Source of the DNA: Bacteroidota bacterium
GTDB lineage: Bacteria > Bacteroidota > Ignavibacteria > Ignavibacteriales > Ignavibacteriaceae
Direction of reading: 5' to 3'
NCBI GenBank assembly: GCA_022564295.1
Contig: JADFLR010000039.1
Span: forward strand, 1-35,734
DNA: 35,734 bases
Shown: piece by piece, positions 14,899-25,032 of the stretch
Layout of the letters: every line of letters begins with the position of its first letter
Position numbering within the stretch: position 1 is the first letter of the stretch
Program-made: the position numbers and the translations under genes
The notes under the pieces: generated by a model
Databases searched by the model: none
What the model saw: the letters and a program-made list of their open reading frames with translations, nothing else
Told to the model about the DNA's origin: nothing

Positions 14899-16536
14899 AT
14901 GAAGATCGCACTTTGCCAGTTAAATTCAATAATTGGCAACTTAGATTTTAATAAAAATAAGATTATAAATGGTTACAAAAAGGGAGTTGAAGCAGTTGCC
15001 GATCTCGTAATTTGCCCAGAACTTTCCCTGGTAGGTTACCCGCCCAGAGACTTGGTTGAAAAATCAGAATTCCGTGAAGCTGTTAAAGATCATATTTTAG
15101 AAATTGCAAAAGCAACGAATGATGTTGGGTTAATTTTTGGTGCAATTACCGAAGACGACGATTTGATTGGAACCAACATTCATAATTCTGCAATACTTTG
15201 TTTCGAAGGAAAAGTTCAATTTATTCAAAACAAATCACTAATCCCGAATTACGATGTATTTGATGAGATGAGATATTTTGAACCAGCTAAAAGTGTTGAT
15301 GTGTTTGAGTTCAAAGGAGAAAAATTGGGCATCTCTGTTTGTGAAGATATTTGGAACGATGAAGATTACTGGTACCGAAGAAGATATTCCAAAGACCCGA
15401 TAAAAAAAATCATAGATAAGGGTGCTTCAATTCTTATAAACATTTCTGCAAGCCCATACTTCTACGGAAAAAGAAAACAAAGACGCGAGATGCTGTCGCT
15501 TGTTTGTAAAAAAGATAACATACCGTTAGCATATGTATGCTGTGTAGGAGCGCAAACCGATCTTATTTTTGATGGAGCAAGCATGTGCTTTGATGAAAAA
15601 GGGAATTTAGTTGAGTTAGGAAAAAATTATGAAGAAGATTTTTTCATTTACGATACAACAATAAAAAAATCGTTAAATATAAAAACGGAAGGAACCTTTG
15701 AAGAAGAAGTTCTTTCTTCACTTATTTATGGTGTAAAAGAATATTGTGAAAAGTTAAAATTTAAAAAGGCAGTTGTTGGATTAAGTGGCGGTTTGGATTC
15801 TGCACTTGTAACGTACATAGCAGTTGAGGCACTCGGTAATAAAAATGTGCATGTTGTATTAATGCCGTCAAAGTATTCAAGCAAAGGAAGTGTAACTGAT
15901 TCTGAAAAACTTATTGGTAATCTTAATATTTCTAAAAACAATATCTCAATTCAACCTGCTGTTGATAAAATAATTGAAATGTTGGTTCCATCGTTTAATA
16001 ATAATTTGAACGGGTTGACAGAAGAAAATCTGCAGGCGAGAATACGTGGAGTATATTTAATGGCTTTTGCAAATAATGATAATTATTTAGTTTTATCAAC
16101 AGGAAATAAATCAGAAATGGCTGTTGGATACTGTACTCTCTATGGAGATATGAATGGTGGACTTGCAGTGTTGGCAGATGTGTACAAAACAGATCTTTAT
16201 AGAATTGCAAATTATATTAATCGGGATGAAGAGATCATTCCCAAAGAGATTATTCTGAAAAAACCATCTGCAGAGTTAAAACCAAATCAAACTGACCAGG
16301 ATTTTCTTCCACCATACGAACTGCTCGATAGAATTTTAAGAATGTATTTGGAAGAGAATAAAGAATTCAGCCAAATCACTTCAGCTATCGGCGAAGAAGA
16401 AATTGTTAAAAAAGTGTTAAGATTAGTTGACATAAATGAATTTAAAAGATACCAGGCACCACCCGCAATCAAAGTCTCCAGAAAAGCATTTGGATATGGA
16501 AGAAGATTTCCGATTGTTCAAGGTTGGCGTAATTAA
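14899..16536 (+). CDS. nadE: Glutamine-dependent NAD+ synthetase
   Basis: The enzyme makes NAD+ from deamido-NAD+, ATP and glutamine. The N-terminal nitrilase-fold glutaminase has its triad in view: Glu41 (CPELSLVGYPPRDL), Lys112 (QNKSLIPNYDVFDE) and Cys148 (ISVCEDIWND). The C-terminal synthetase domain (from about 275) has the ATP pyrophosphatase loop LSGGLDSAL (295-303) and LVLSTGNKSEMAVGYCTLYGD. At 545 residues it is a typical fused bacterial form and needs no separate glutaminase. dsbD follows after 26 bases on the same strand. Confidence 0.96.
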   Translation: MKIALCQLNSIIGNLDFNKNKIINGYKKGVEAVADLVICPELSLVGYPPRDLVEKSEFREAVKDHILEIAKATNDVGLIFGAITEDDDLIGTNIHNSAILCFEGKVQFIQNKSLIPNYDVFDEMRYFEPAKSVDVFEFKGEKLGISVCEDIWNDEDYWYRRRYSKDPIKKIIDKGASILINISASPYFYGKRKQRREMLSLVCKKDNIPLAYVCCVGAQTDLIFDGASMCFDEKGNLVELGKNYEEDFFIYDTTIKKSLNIKTEGTFEEEVLSSLIYGVKEYCEKLKFKKAVVGLSGGLDSALVTYIAVEALGNKNVHVVLMPSKYSSKGSVTDSEKLIGNLNISKNNISIQPAVDKIIEMLVPSFNNNLNGLTEENLQARIRGVYLMAFANNDNYLVLSTGNKSEMAVGYCTLYGDMNGGLAVLADVYKTDLYRIANYINRDEEIIPKEIILKKPSAELKPNQTDQDFLPPYELLDRILRMYLEENKEFSQITSAIGEEEIVKKVLRLVDINEFKRYQAPPAIKVSRKAFGYGRRFPIVQGWRN

Positions 16537-16562
16537 TTCATATACTAAACACTATTATTAAT

Positions 16563-18338
16563 ATGAATAGCATAAAACTGTTTGTACTTGTTATAACAAT
16601 TATCATCTTTTCAAGACAAGCGTATTCTCAATTCGGTTTGCAGAATGAAATTGTAAAGATTAAAGCTTATCAATCATTTGATAAAACTTCTCCAGCCGGA
16701 GAATTCAAAATAGCTGTTGAAGCTGATGTTGAGGAAACCTGGCATATAAATTCCAATAACCCCAAAGATGAATTTTTAATTCCTACCACTGTTATGATAG
16801 ATGATACTATCAATTTTAATTTATTGAAGATAGCTTATCCCGAAGCACACGATATTAAATTGGGCTTTTCGGATACTCCGCTCTCAGTATGGGAAGGTAA
16901 AGTTTATATTGGCGGGTTGGTAAAAGCAGCAGATAATTTATTACCCGGTAAATACCCCTTAGTTATCAGTGTAGAATATCAGGCATGTAACAATCAAAGC
17001 TGTCTTGCTCCAACTATTGTAGCTGATACATTATTAATCCAAATAGCCGGTAAAAAAGATGTTATAAATAAGATTAATCAGGAAGTGTTTAAAAATATTG
17101 ATTTAAGTATTACGCAAATTGTATCAACTGGTAACAGTGGTTCTTCGGATGACATTTCGAACATATTAGAAGAAAATGGAATATTGTTAGGATTGATTTT
17201 TGTTTTTATCGGCGGTTTAGCACTGAACCTTACTCCGTGTGTGTATCCTTTAATTCCAATTACAATAGGATTTTTCGGTGGGCAAAGTGAAGGCAGCACA
17301 AAAAGATTAGTTATGATGGGAATCTTGTTCGTCCTTGGATTAGCGGTTACCTATTCGGTTATAGGTGTTGTAACTTCTCTTACCGGTGCACTTTTTGGTG
17401 CTCTCTTACAAAGTCCGATTGTAATTATTTCTGTCGCTTTAATACTGATTGCTCTTTCCTTAAGCATGTTCGGTGTATACGAATTCAAATTTCCGGATAA
17501 ATTAGTAGCGAAAGCCGGCAGTGCGAAGGGCGGAATGTATGGAGCTTTCTTTATGGGTTTAACACTTGGTATTGTCGCTGCACCGTGTATCGGTCCCTTT
17601 GTGTTGGGACTTGTAACTTATGTTGCATCAAAACAAGATCCGTTCTTTGGATTTATTATGTTTTTTGTTCTTGCTTTGGGTCTTGGAACTCCTTACCTCT
17701 TCCTTGCAATTTTTTCCGGCAAAATTAAAAATTTGCCGAGAGCAGGCGAGTGGATGCAGGGAGTTGAACATATTTTTGGTTTAATTCTTGTTGGAATGGC
17801 TATCTATTTCTTGCTGCCTTTATTTCCAGATGAAGCAGCAGGTTTTATTTTGCCGATATATATGATTCTTGCCGGAGTATTTGTATTGTTCTTTGAGAAG
17901 AAGGCAAAAAGCGTAAAGGGGTTTCAAATATTCAAAACAATATTTTCTGTTTTGATAATTAGCATTGCGGTGTATGCATTAATTCCTTCGGATACTAAAA
18001 GCGTTGCCTGGCAGCCATATTCTGAAGAATCAGTTGCTGAGATTAGCAACAGAGGAGTTATTATAGATTTTTATGCAGATTGGTGTATCCCTTGTAAAGA
18101 GCTTGATGCATTAACTTTCAGCGATCCGGAAGTAATAAAAGTTTCAGAAGAATTTGAAACCTATAAAGCTGATTTAACAGAGTCACTTTCACCTGAAGTC
18201 GAACATTTGAGAGAAAAATATAAAATTGTCGGCGTTCCAACTGTCCTCATTCTCAACTCAAAAGGTGAAGAGGTGGAGAGAATCACTGGCTTTGTTACAG
18301 CAGAAGAATTTTTGAATATAATGTTAAATGTTGAGTAA
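16563..18338 (+). CDS. dsbD: Thiol:disulfide interchange protein DsbD
   Basis: DsbD carries reducing power from cytoplasmic thioredoxin to the periplasm. A signal peptide (1-22) is followed by the periplasmic N-domain with its cysteine pair (C142 and C147 in YQACNNQSCLAP). The membrane domain of about eight helices has its two buried cysteines, C226 (LNLTPCVYPL) and C342 (AAPCIGP). The C-terminal thioredoxin-like domain carries WCIPC (C508, C511) and a cis-proline motif VGVPTV. All six redox cysteines are present, so it should be functional. Its length (591) is normal. The gene follows nadE closely and may be cotranscribed. Confidence 0.95.
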   Translation: MNSIKLFVLVITIIIFSRQAYSQFGLQNEIVKIKAYQSFDKTSPAGEFKIAVEADVEETWHINSNNPKDEFLIPTTVMIDDTINFNLLKIAYPEAHDIKLGFSDTPLSVWEGKVYIGGLVKAADNLLPGKYPLVISVEYQACNNQSCLAPTIVADTLLIQIAGKKDVINKINQEVFKNIDLSITQIVSTGNSGSSDDISNILEENGILLGLIFVFIGGLALNLTPCVYPLIPITIGFFGGQSEGSTKRLVMMGILFVLGLAVTYSVIGVVTSLTGALFGALLQSPIVIISVALILIALSLSMFGVYEFKFPDKLVAKAGSAKGGMYGAFFMGLTLGIVAAPCIGPFVLGLVTYVASKQDPFFGFIMFFVLALGLGTPYLFLAIFSGKIKNLPRAGEWMQGVEHIFGLILVGMAIYFLLPLFPDEAAGFILPIYMILAGVFVLFFEKKAKSVKGFQIFKTIFSVLIISIAVYALIPSDTKSVAWQPYSEESVAEISNRGVIIDFYADWCIPCKELDALTFSDPEVIKVSEEFETYKADLTESLSPEVEHLREKYKIVGVPTVLILNSKGEEVERITGFVTAEEFLNIMLNVE

Positions 18339-18417
18339 TAAATTTAAGGGTATTGTTAAATGGACATACTCTTAGTAATTTTATTTTTGTAATTAATTAA
18401 AATATTTGAGAGATAAA

Positions 18418-20271
18418 ATGCCAGAAGTAAAAGAGAAAAAAATTGAAACTTTATCTGATGTTACAGTAAGATTTGCAGGTGATTCAGGTGATGGAATGCA
18501 ATTAACAGGAACGCAGTTTAGCGATACAACTGCATGGGTTGGTAACGATTTAAGCACACTTCCCGATTATCCCGCTGAAATTCGTGCTCCCGCCGGAACC
18601 CTTTACGGAGTGAGTGGTTTCCAGCTTCACTTTAGCAGTAGCGATGTTAATACACCGGGAGATGTTCCTGATGTTTTAGTTGCAATGAATCCTGCAGCGT
18701 TAAAAAAGAATTTACCTGAGTTAAGACCCAACGGAACTATCATTGTAAATACAGATTCATTCGATCCTAAAAACCTAAAGTTAGCAAACTACGAGCGCAA
18801 CCCTTTGGAAGATGATACTCTGAATGGTTATCACGTTCACGAGGTTCCAATAACATCGTTAACTAAAAATGCTTTGGAAGATAGTTCGCTGTCTCTCAAA
18901 GAAGTATCAAGGTGTAAAAACTTTTTTGCATTGGGGATAATGTACTGGTTATACAACAGACCGTTGGAAAAAACTGAAGAATGGTTAAAAATTAAATTTA
19001 AAAACAAACCAGAACTTGCAGAAGGTAATATTAAAGCGATGAAATCGGGATATAACTTTGGTGAAATCACCGAGATATTTACAACACGTTATAAAGTGGA
19101 CCCCGCAAATTTACCAAAAGGTACTTACAGAAATATATCAGGCAATGAAGCAACTGCATTAGGATTTTTAACTGCATCAGTTAAAAGTAATTTGCCTATA
19201 TTTCTTGGCTCATATCCCATAACTCCTGCTTCTGATATATTACAGTATCTAAGTAATTATAAAAATTTTGGTGTAAAAACAATGCAGGCAGAAGATGAAA
19301 TTGCAGGAATCACTGCTGCCCTCGGAGCAGCTTTTACCGGCCATCTTGCACTTACTTCTACGAGTGGACCCGGAATGGCTCTTAAAGCCGAAGCAATTGG
19401 ATTAGCTGTTATGACGGAACTTCCAATTGTTATTGTTAATGTTCAGCGTGGCGGACCAAGCACGGGTTTGCCAACTAAAACTGAGCAGGCAGATTTATTA
19501 CAAGCGTTTTGCGGAAGAAATGGTGAATCTCCTGTTTGTGTTATTGCTGCACAAACACCACGCGATTGTTTTTATCAGGCAATTGAAGCTGCAAGAATTG
19601 CTTTGAAATTTATGACGCCTGTTATCTTATTAACTGACGGATACATCGCAAATGGTTCCGAACCATGGAGAATTCCTGATATTGAAGACCTTCCTGATGT
19701 TCACAAAGAGTTTCGAACAGAGAAAGAAGGATTCTTCCCTTATATTAGAGATGAAAACCTTGCCCGACCATGGGCGATCCCGGGTACTCCTGGTCTCGAA
19801 CACAGAATAGGTGGTTTGGAAACAGATGACATTACAGGTAATATAAATTATGAACCTGATAATCACGATAAAATGGTCCGAATTCGTAACCAAAAAATTC
19901 AAAATATTGCCAACGATATTTCTGATCTGAAAGTTTATGGTGATGATTCCGGTGACTTGCTTGTATTGGGATGGGGTGGAACTTATGGTACACTTAAAGA
20001 TGCAGTTCATCTGGCAAGAAAAAATGGATATAAAGTTTCACATGCACATTTACGTCATATAAATCCTTTTCCCAAAAATACAAAAGATGTTTTGAAGAGT
20101 TATTCAAAAGTGCTTATTCCTGAAATAAATCTCGGGCAATTAGCCAGTTTAATAAAAAGTGAATTTTTAATTGAAGTTGAACAGCAAAATTTGGTAAGAG
20201 GATTACCATTTAAAACTGAAGATGTTTTAGGAAAGATAACCGAATTACTTGGAGGTAATAATGGCAAATAA
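18418..20271 (+). CDS. korA: 2-oxoacid:ferredoxin oxidoreductase, fused gamma-alpha subunit (KorA type)
   Basis: With KorB it oxidises a 2-oxoacid, most likely 2-oxoglutarate, to its acyl-CoA while reducing ferredoxin, or runs in reverse to fix CO2. The gamma domain comes first (VRFAGDSGDGMQLTGTQFSD, LSTLPDYPAEIRAPAGTL), followed by the pyrimidine-binding alpha domain (FLGSYPITPASDILQYL, ALTSTSGPGMALKAEAIG, NVQRGGPSTGLPTKTEQADL) and a C-terminal domain. A TTG at 18406 would add four residues; the ATG at 18418 is preferred because GAGAGA stands just upstream. Substrate choice between 2-oxoglutarate and others is by architecture only. It overlaps korB. Confidence 0.93.
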   Translation: MPEVKEKKIETLSDVTVRFAGDSGDGMQLTGTQFSDTTAWVGNDLSTLPDYPAEIRAPAGTLYGVSGFQLHFSSSDVNTPGDVPDVLVAMNPAALKKNLPELRPNGTIIVNTDSFDPKNLKLANYERNPLEDDTLNGYHVHEVPITSLTKNALEDSSLSLKEVSRCKNFFALGIMYWLYNRPLEKTEEWLKIKFKNKPELAEGNIKAMKSGYNFGEITEIFTTRYKVDPANLPKGTYRNISGNEATALGFLTASVKSNLPIFLGSYPITPASDILQYLSNYKNFGVKTMQAEDEIAGITAALGAAFTGHLALTSTSGPGMALKAEAIGLAVMTELPIVIVNVQRGGPSTGLPTKTEQADLLQAFCGRNGESPVCVIAAQTPRDCFYQAIEAARIALKFMTPVILLTDGYIANGSEPWRIPDIEDLPDVHKEFRTEKEGFFPYIRDENLARPWAIPGTPGLEHRIGGLETDDITGNINYEPDNHDKMVRIRNQKIQNIANDISDLKVYGDDSGDLLVLGWGGTYGTLKDAVHLARKNGYKVSHAHLRHINPFPKNTKDVLKSYSKVLIPEINLGQLASLIKSEFLIEVEQQNLVRGLPFKTEDVLGKITELLGGNNGK

Positions 20272-21298
20272 CAGCGAAGTGCAAACAATAAAATTAACTG
20301 CAAAAGATTATAAAAGTGATCAGGACGTTCGTTGGTGCCCGGGGTGTGGTGATTATTCAATACTTGCTCAGGTTCAAAGAACATTACCTGATATAATAGA
20401 AAAAGAAAAAGCAAAAGTAGTTTGGGTATCCGGTATTGGCTGCTCAAGCCGTATTCCTTACTACATTAACACTTATGGGTTTCATGGTATTCATGGTAGA
20501 GCTCCTGCAATTGCAACAGGTGTAAAAGTTGCAAATCCCGAACTTGATGTTTGGGTAGCAACAGGTGATGGAGATCTTCTTAGTATAGGCGGTAATCACT
20601 TTATTCATACCTGCCGAAGAAATGTTGATCTTAAAATTCTTCTTTTTAATAATAGGATTTACGGTTTAACAAAAGGACAGTATTCTCCTACATCTGAAAA
20701 GGGTAAAATAACAAAGACTAGTCCCTACGGCAGTGTTGATTATCCTTTTAATCCTATTTCGCTTGCTATCGGTTCGGGAGCTACTTTTGTAGCAAGAGCT
20801 ATTGATGTGAATCCGAAACATTTGCAGGAAATGATTAAAAGAGCAGGTGGGCATAAAGGCACTGCATTTCTGGAGATATATCAGAATTGTAATATTTTTA
20901 ACGATGGTGCTTTCTCTCTTTTAACCGACAAAGACACTAAAGATGATAACATTCTCTACCTTGAACATGGTAAACCAATGGTATTCGGAAAAGACCTGGA
21001 TAAAGGTATTAAGCTCGATGGTACAAAACCGATAATTGTCGATCTTACAACCGGTTCGTTCACCAAAGATGATATCCTTGTTCACGATGAATTTTCAGCG
21101 GAGCCGATTCTTGCTATGATACTTGCACACATAACAGATGACCCGGCATTCCCGACTCCTATCGGTGTGTTCAGACAAATTCAAAAAGAAACTTATGATG
21201 GTGCAATCGCTTCTCAGATCGATTTTGTTACCGAGAAAAGAGGCAAGGGTGATTTGAAAAAAGCTCTCTTCGGTGCAAATACTTGGGAAGTTAATTAA
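20261..21298 (+). CDS. korB: 2-oxoacid:ferredoxin oxidoreductase beta subunit (KorB type)
   Basis: This is the thiamine-diphosphate subunit. Visible motifs are VRWCPGCGDYSILAQVQ at the N-terminus, VSGIGCSSRIPYYINTYGFH, the ThDP/Mg motif ATGDGDLLSIGGNH and LLFNNRIYGLTKGQYSPTS. Few further cysteines are seen, in line with ferredoxin acting as a separate carrier. The ATG at 20261 has a clear GGAGG five bases upstream, which overrules a TTG at 20249. It overlaps the korA end by eleven bases, so translation is coupled. A strong terminator follows, closing the operon. Confidence 0.94.
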   Translation: MANNSEVQTIKLTAKDYKSDQDVRWCPGCGDYSILAQVQRTLPDIIEKEKAKVVWVSGIGCSSRIPYYINTYGFHGIHGRAPAIATGVKVANPELDVWVATGDGDLLSIGGNHFIHTCRRNVDLKILLFNNRIYGLTKGQYSPTSEKGKITKTSPYGSVDYPFNPISLAIGSGATFVARAIDVNPKHLQEMIKRAGGHKGTAFLEIYQNCNIFNDGAFSLLTDKDTKDDNILYLEHGKPMVFGKDLDKGIKLDGTKPIIVDLTTGSFTKDDILVHDEFSAEPILAMILAHITDDPAFPTPIGVFRQIQKETYDGAIASQIDFVTEKRGKGDLKKALFGANTWEVN

Positions 21299-21336
21299 AG
21301 CTAATTTAACCGTTTAAGTACTGGTTATTATTTGAT

Positions 21337-21366
21337 GGGCTTGTTAATGCAAGCCCTTCTTTTTTT
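21337..21366 (+). terminator. Rho-independent terminator of korAB
   Basis: Stem GGGCTTG/CAAGCCC with a six-base loop (TTAATG), followed by TTCTTTTTTT. It lies about 40 bases after the korB stop. Confidence 0.88.
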
Positions 21367-21557
21367 ATTTTACTTTAGAAAACCACTTACTCTACAGGTG
21401 GTCGTGTTCTTTTGGCTATGCCGGTATGTATTTAAATAAATTGAATGATGACCCTGTCCTCCGGCAGGCAGGTATCGATTAACGAATAATGAAATTAGAC
21501 ATACTTCAAAATACTAAAATCGTTAATCTTTGTTCGATATTCAAAAAACAGGAAAAA

Positions 21558-21588
21558 GCTTTAAGCCCCTATGGGGGCTAATCAAAGC
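21558..21588. repeat. Hairpin element upstream of nrnA
   Basis: Inner stem AGCCCC/GGGGCT around TATG, outer stem GCTTT/AAAGC. It lies about 35 bases before nrnA in a 325-base gap that otherwise holds only the korB terminator and an imperfect CCTGTC/GGCAGG pair near 21453-21472. It resembles a widespread intergenic palindrome of Bacteroidota. Confidence 0.55.
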
Positions 21589-21623
21589 CAACTTTGTAGA
21601 AGGTGTGAATTTTATTTTATTGG

Positions 21624-22628
21624 ATGAATTTTGAAACTCTAAAAAATATTATTGAAGATAATAATACTTTTCTTCTTACCACTCATGTTAATCCCGATGC
21701 AGATGCGATTGGGTCAGAGATTGCTATGTATAGGATTCTTAAAAGTTTGAGGAAAGATGTTTATATTATTAATCATAGCGATACTCCTTACAACTTAGAG
21801 TTTTTCGATACGGAAAATATTATCCGGATATTTGATGAAAAAAAGCATAAACAACTCTTTGATGAAGCGGATGTGTTGATCGCTCTTGATTTTAACAGTG
21901 CTAACAGAGTTGTAAGTATGCAGAAGTTCTTTGAAGAATTTAAAGGTATAAAGATATGCATCGATCATCATCCGAACCCCGAGAATTTTGTAAACCATTA
22001 TTTTGTGGATGATAGTTATGCTGCAACAGGTCATATTATTTACGATTTTATTAAACAAACAAAGTTAGTTGATTTGAGTTATGAAATTGCTTATCCGTTG
22101 TATGCTGCAATAATGACTGATACCGGTTCATTTCGTTTCCAAAAAACATCGTCGCAGCTGCATGGAATTATTTCAGAATTGCTTGAAACAGGAGTGGATC
22201 CCGGAGAGGTTTACGATAAAATTTACGATCAAAGTAAAATAAGTAAAATAAAATTGTTGGGAAGAACTTTAGATACACTAAAACTTATTGATAGCGATAG
22301 GATTGGTTATATGTACATTATGCAAGGAACTTTTAAAGAGTTAGGTGCTTTGGAAAGTGATACGGAAAATTTTGTTAATTATCCGCTCTCAATTGAAAAT
22401 GTTTTGCTTAGTTTATTGTTTATTGAACTTAAAGATGGATTTAAAGTTAGTTTCAGATCTAAAGGGAATATTCCTGTAAATGAAATTGCTGCTAACTTCG
22501 GCGGCGGTGGGCATACTAACGCATCGGGTGCAAGATTTCATAGTTCTATCATGATCGATGAAATGCCAAATATTTTAAACTTTACAAGAGAATTTTTCAA
22601 TAATTATTATCAGGATCAAAATGTTTAG
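21624..22628 (+). CDS. nrnA: DHH-family phosphoesterase, NrnA-type oligoribonuclease/pAp phosphatase
   Basis: NrnA degrades 2-5-base RNA fragments and dephosphorylates pAp. DHH domain motifs are in place: TTHVNPDADAIGSEIA (19-34), VLIALDFNSANRV (about 84-96), the namesake CIDHHPNPENF (112-122), and MTDTGSFRF (164-172). The C-terminal DHHA1 domain ends with the RNA-binding FGGGGHTNASGARF. Length (334) is normal. No Shine-Dalgarno is seen. It overlaps pepA by eight bases. Confidence 0.9.
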   Translation: MNFETLKNIIEDNNTFLLTTHVNPDADAIGSEIAMYRILKSLRKDVYIINHSDTPYNLEFFDTENIIRIFDEKKHKQLFDEADVLIALDFNSANRVVSMQKFFEEFKGIKICIDHHPNPENFVNHYFVDDSYAATGHIIYDFIKQTKLVDLSYEIAYPLYAAIMTDTGSFRFQKTSSQLHGIISELLETGVDPGEVYDKIYDQSKISKIKLLGRTLDTLKLIDSDRIGYMYIMQGTFKELGALESDTENFVNYPLSIENVLLSLLFIELKDGFKVSFRSKGNIPVNEIAANFGGGGHTNASGARFHSSIMIDEMPNILNFTREFFNNYYQDQNV

Positions 22629-24141
22629 CTTGAATATAAAATCTGCGAACAGGAAAATTGTTTATAACCCGCTTTCCATCGGTGTTAAATATCTAATAGA
22701 TGAAAAAAAGATGGCTGATAGTTTTAAGAATCTTGAAAAAATATTTAATGTGAATTTTTCTGCTCTCCAAAAGAAAAATTTTCTTGCTGATGAAGGAAAA
22801 GAAATACGTATTTCAAAACCATCCGGAAAACCCGATGCATTAATATTAAGCAAAGTAAAATTAGATGATAAATTCTCCTCTGATTTTTTCCGGAATCATC
22901 TTGCCGGATTAATTAAAAAGCTTGAAGGAGAAGAATTAAAAAATCTCCATATTTTTATTCCATCGTACAAAACATTTAAAAATTACTTTGAAAATGAATC
23001 ATATTATTATCAAACATTTATAGAAGGATTATTACTTGGGAATTATACTTTTGATAAATATAAATCGGAAAAGAAAACACCTAAAAAAATAAATGTTTTG
23101 TTCTACGCCGATAATGAAAAACTGTTAAAGAATGTAATAAGCCGAACAAATATTTTGATGAGCGGAGTTAACTTTACAAGGGATTTACAGAATGAACCGG
23201 GAAGTGCGCTAAGACCATCCGACCTGGCAGCTAGAGTTAAAACAAAACTAGCCGAAGCTGGTGTTAGAGTAACCGTGTTTGATGAGAAAGAAATTAAAAA
23301 AAGAAAAATGGGTGGACTTTTAGCTGTAGGGAAGGGAAGTTCGAACAAACCAAGATTTATTATTTTACACTATAAACCATCTGTAAAATCAAAAGGGAAA
23401 AAGAAAAAGATAAAAAAGATTGCGTTGGTTGGCAAAGGTGTTACCTTCGATACAGGAGGTATTTCTCTTAAACCTGCTGCCAAAATGGGAGAGATGAAAG
23501 CTGATATGTCAGGTGCAGCACTTGTTGCCGGAACTGTTCTTGCAGCCGCTAAAGCAAAGCTTCCTGTAGAAGTGTTGGGTATAATTCCAACTGCGGAAAA
23601 TATGGTATCCGGCGATGCAATGAGACCGGGTGATATTGTTACAACAGCTTCCGGTAAAACAATAGAAGTTGATAATACAGATGCGGAAGGCAGAATGATA
23701 CTTGCAGATGCTTTAGATTACGCATCAAAACAGAAACCTGATGTAATAGTTGATTTTGCTACTTTAACAGGCGCTTGTGTTGTTGCTTTAGGACAAATTG
23801 CTGCAGGACTTTTCACAAAATATGATGAACTCGCTAATACTCTTTTTGATTCAGGTATGAAAACTTATGAAAGATTATGGCGTTTACCTATGTGGGATGA
23901 TTATAATAAACTGATTGAAAGCAAGGTTGCTGATGTTCACAATGCAGGTTCCAGGTGGGCAGGTGCAATAACCGCAGCTAAATTCTTAGAAAATTTTGTC
24001 GATGATAAAATTCCCTGGGCGCATATTGATATTGCAGGACCAGCAATGAATAGTGATACAAACAATTATACCAAAACTTTTATGACCGGGTACGGTGTGA
24101 GATTGATGTTTGATTATTTCTCTGGTATTACCAAAAAGTAA
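22621..24141 (+). CDS. pepA: Leucyl aminopeptidase (M17)
   Basis: This two-metal aminopeptidase releases N-terminal residues in the cytoplasm. The C-terminal catalytic domain shows Lys272 and Asp277 (GKGVTFDTGGISLKP), Asp295 (MKADMSGAA), and Asp354, Glu356 and Arg358 (NTDAEGRMILADAL), i.e. all metal ligands and both catalytic residues. The N-terminal domain (1-150) is divergent, as is usual for M17. The linker around residues 255-268 is unusually lysine-rich (KSKGKKKKIKK). The gene starts inside nrnA, so the pair is an operon. Confidence 0.95.
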   Translation: MFSLNIKSANRKIVYNPLSIGVKYLIDEKKMADSFKNLEKIFNVNFSALQKKNFLADEGKEIRISKPSGKPDALILSKVKLDDKFSSDFFRNHLAGLIKKLEGEELKNLHIFIPSYKTFKNYFENESYYYQTFIEGLLLGNYTFDKYKSEKKTPKKINVLFYADNEKLLKNVISRTNILMSGVNFTRDLQNEPGSALRPSDLAARVKTKLAEAGVRVTVFDEKEIKKRKMGGLLAVGKGSSNKPRFIILHYKPSVKSKGKKKKIKKIALVGKGVTFDTGGISLKPAAKMGEMKADMSGAALVAGTVLAAAKAKLPVEVLGIIPTAENMVSGDAMRPGDIVTTASGKTIEVDNTDAEGRMILADALDYASKQKPDVIVDFATLTGACVVALGQIAAGLFTKYDELANTLFDSGMKTYERLWRLPMWDDYNKLIESKVADVHNAGSRWAGAITAAKFLENFVDDKIPWAHIDIAGPAMNSDTNNYTKTFMTGYGVRLMFDYFSGITKK

Positions 24142-24290
24142 ATAAGTGTTGATTACTGCTTTTAATTTATCGTGGGTAATTTCAAAATAGATGATATTAG
24201 CTAATATAAATTAACCCGGTGTTCCTGGGCTATTAAATGCACAATAATTATGTGCTTCCAAAAATAATTTATAGTATTTTAGAGTAACAT

Positions 24291-24971
24291 TTACTTTCCA
24301 AACACCTTCCCATCTTTCATCTCGTAAACTTTATCTGCAAGTTTTACCAAGTTGGAATTGTGAGTTACAATTACGAAAGTCATTTTTAAAGTATCACGCA
24401 ACTCTAAAATTAGCTGATGAATTGCCTTACTGTTATTGGAATCGAGATTGCCTGTAGGTTCATCGCCGAATATTATTTGTGGATCGTTAGCCAATGCTCT
24501 TGCTACAGCTACACGCTGCTGCTCACCGCCGGAAAGTTCTGCAGGTTTGTGTCCCATCCTTTCAGACAACCCAACAGTGTTTAAAAGTTTCCTGCTTTTT
24601 TTAGCAGCATCTGATAATGAGATACCAGAGATCATCTGTGGAATAGAAACATTTTCAAGTGCAGTAAACTCTGGCAGAAGATGATGAAACTGAAAAATGA
24701 AACCAATATTTTTATTCCTGAATTTAGCAAGCCGGTCATCGGATAATGCAAAAATATTTTCATCCTTATAAATTATCTTTCCGGAATCAGGACGATCCAA
24801 AGTACCCAAAAGATGAAGCAGCGTACTTTTACCGGCTCCGGAAGCTCCAACAATAACAGATATTTTATTTGCTTCTATATCCAGTGAAACATCTTTTAAA
24901 ACATCAAGTTTCACATTCTTATTCATCTTATAGGATTTATTAAGATTTTCTGCTTTTAATATGATATCCAT
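24291..24971 (-). CDS. lolD: LolD-type ABC transporter ATPase
   Basis: LolD powers release of lipoproteins from the inner membrane for transfer to the outer membrane. Visible parts are Walker [10 protein letters not shown] (42-50), the Q-loop ([18 protein letters not shown]), signature [15 protein letters not shown] (146-160), Walker [13 protein letters not shown] (166-177) and the switch His in VTHN. Its 226 residues are typical. It lies 213 bases downstream of two LolC/E-type permeases on the same strand, the gap holding a palindromic repeat. A MacB-like role cannot be excluded from the ATPase alone, but the permeases support Lol. Confidence 0.88.
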   Translation of the reverse strand: MDIILKAENLNKSYKMNKNVKLDVLKDVSLDIEANKISVIVGASGAGKSTLLHLLGTLDRPDSGKIIYKDENIFALSDDRLAKFRNKNIGFIFQFHHLLPEFTALENVSIPQMISGISLSDAAKKSRKLLNTVGLSERMGHKPAELSGGEQQRVAVARALANDPQIIFGDEPTGNLDSNNSKAIHQLILELRDTLKMTFVIVTHNSNLVKLADKVYEMKDGKVFGK

Positions 24972-25032
24972 ATAATATTATGTTATTAAAATGTAGAATA
25001 AGCCATAAAACTATTGTGTGAAATGGTTATCA

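Noticed and set aside
19630-20447. Minus-strand ORFs over korA/korB
   Set aside because: They are antisense shadows of two clearly identified genes.
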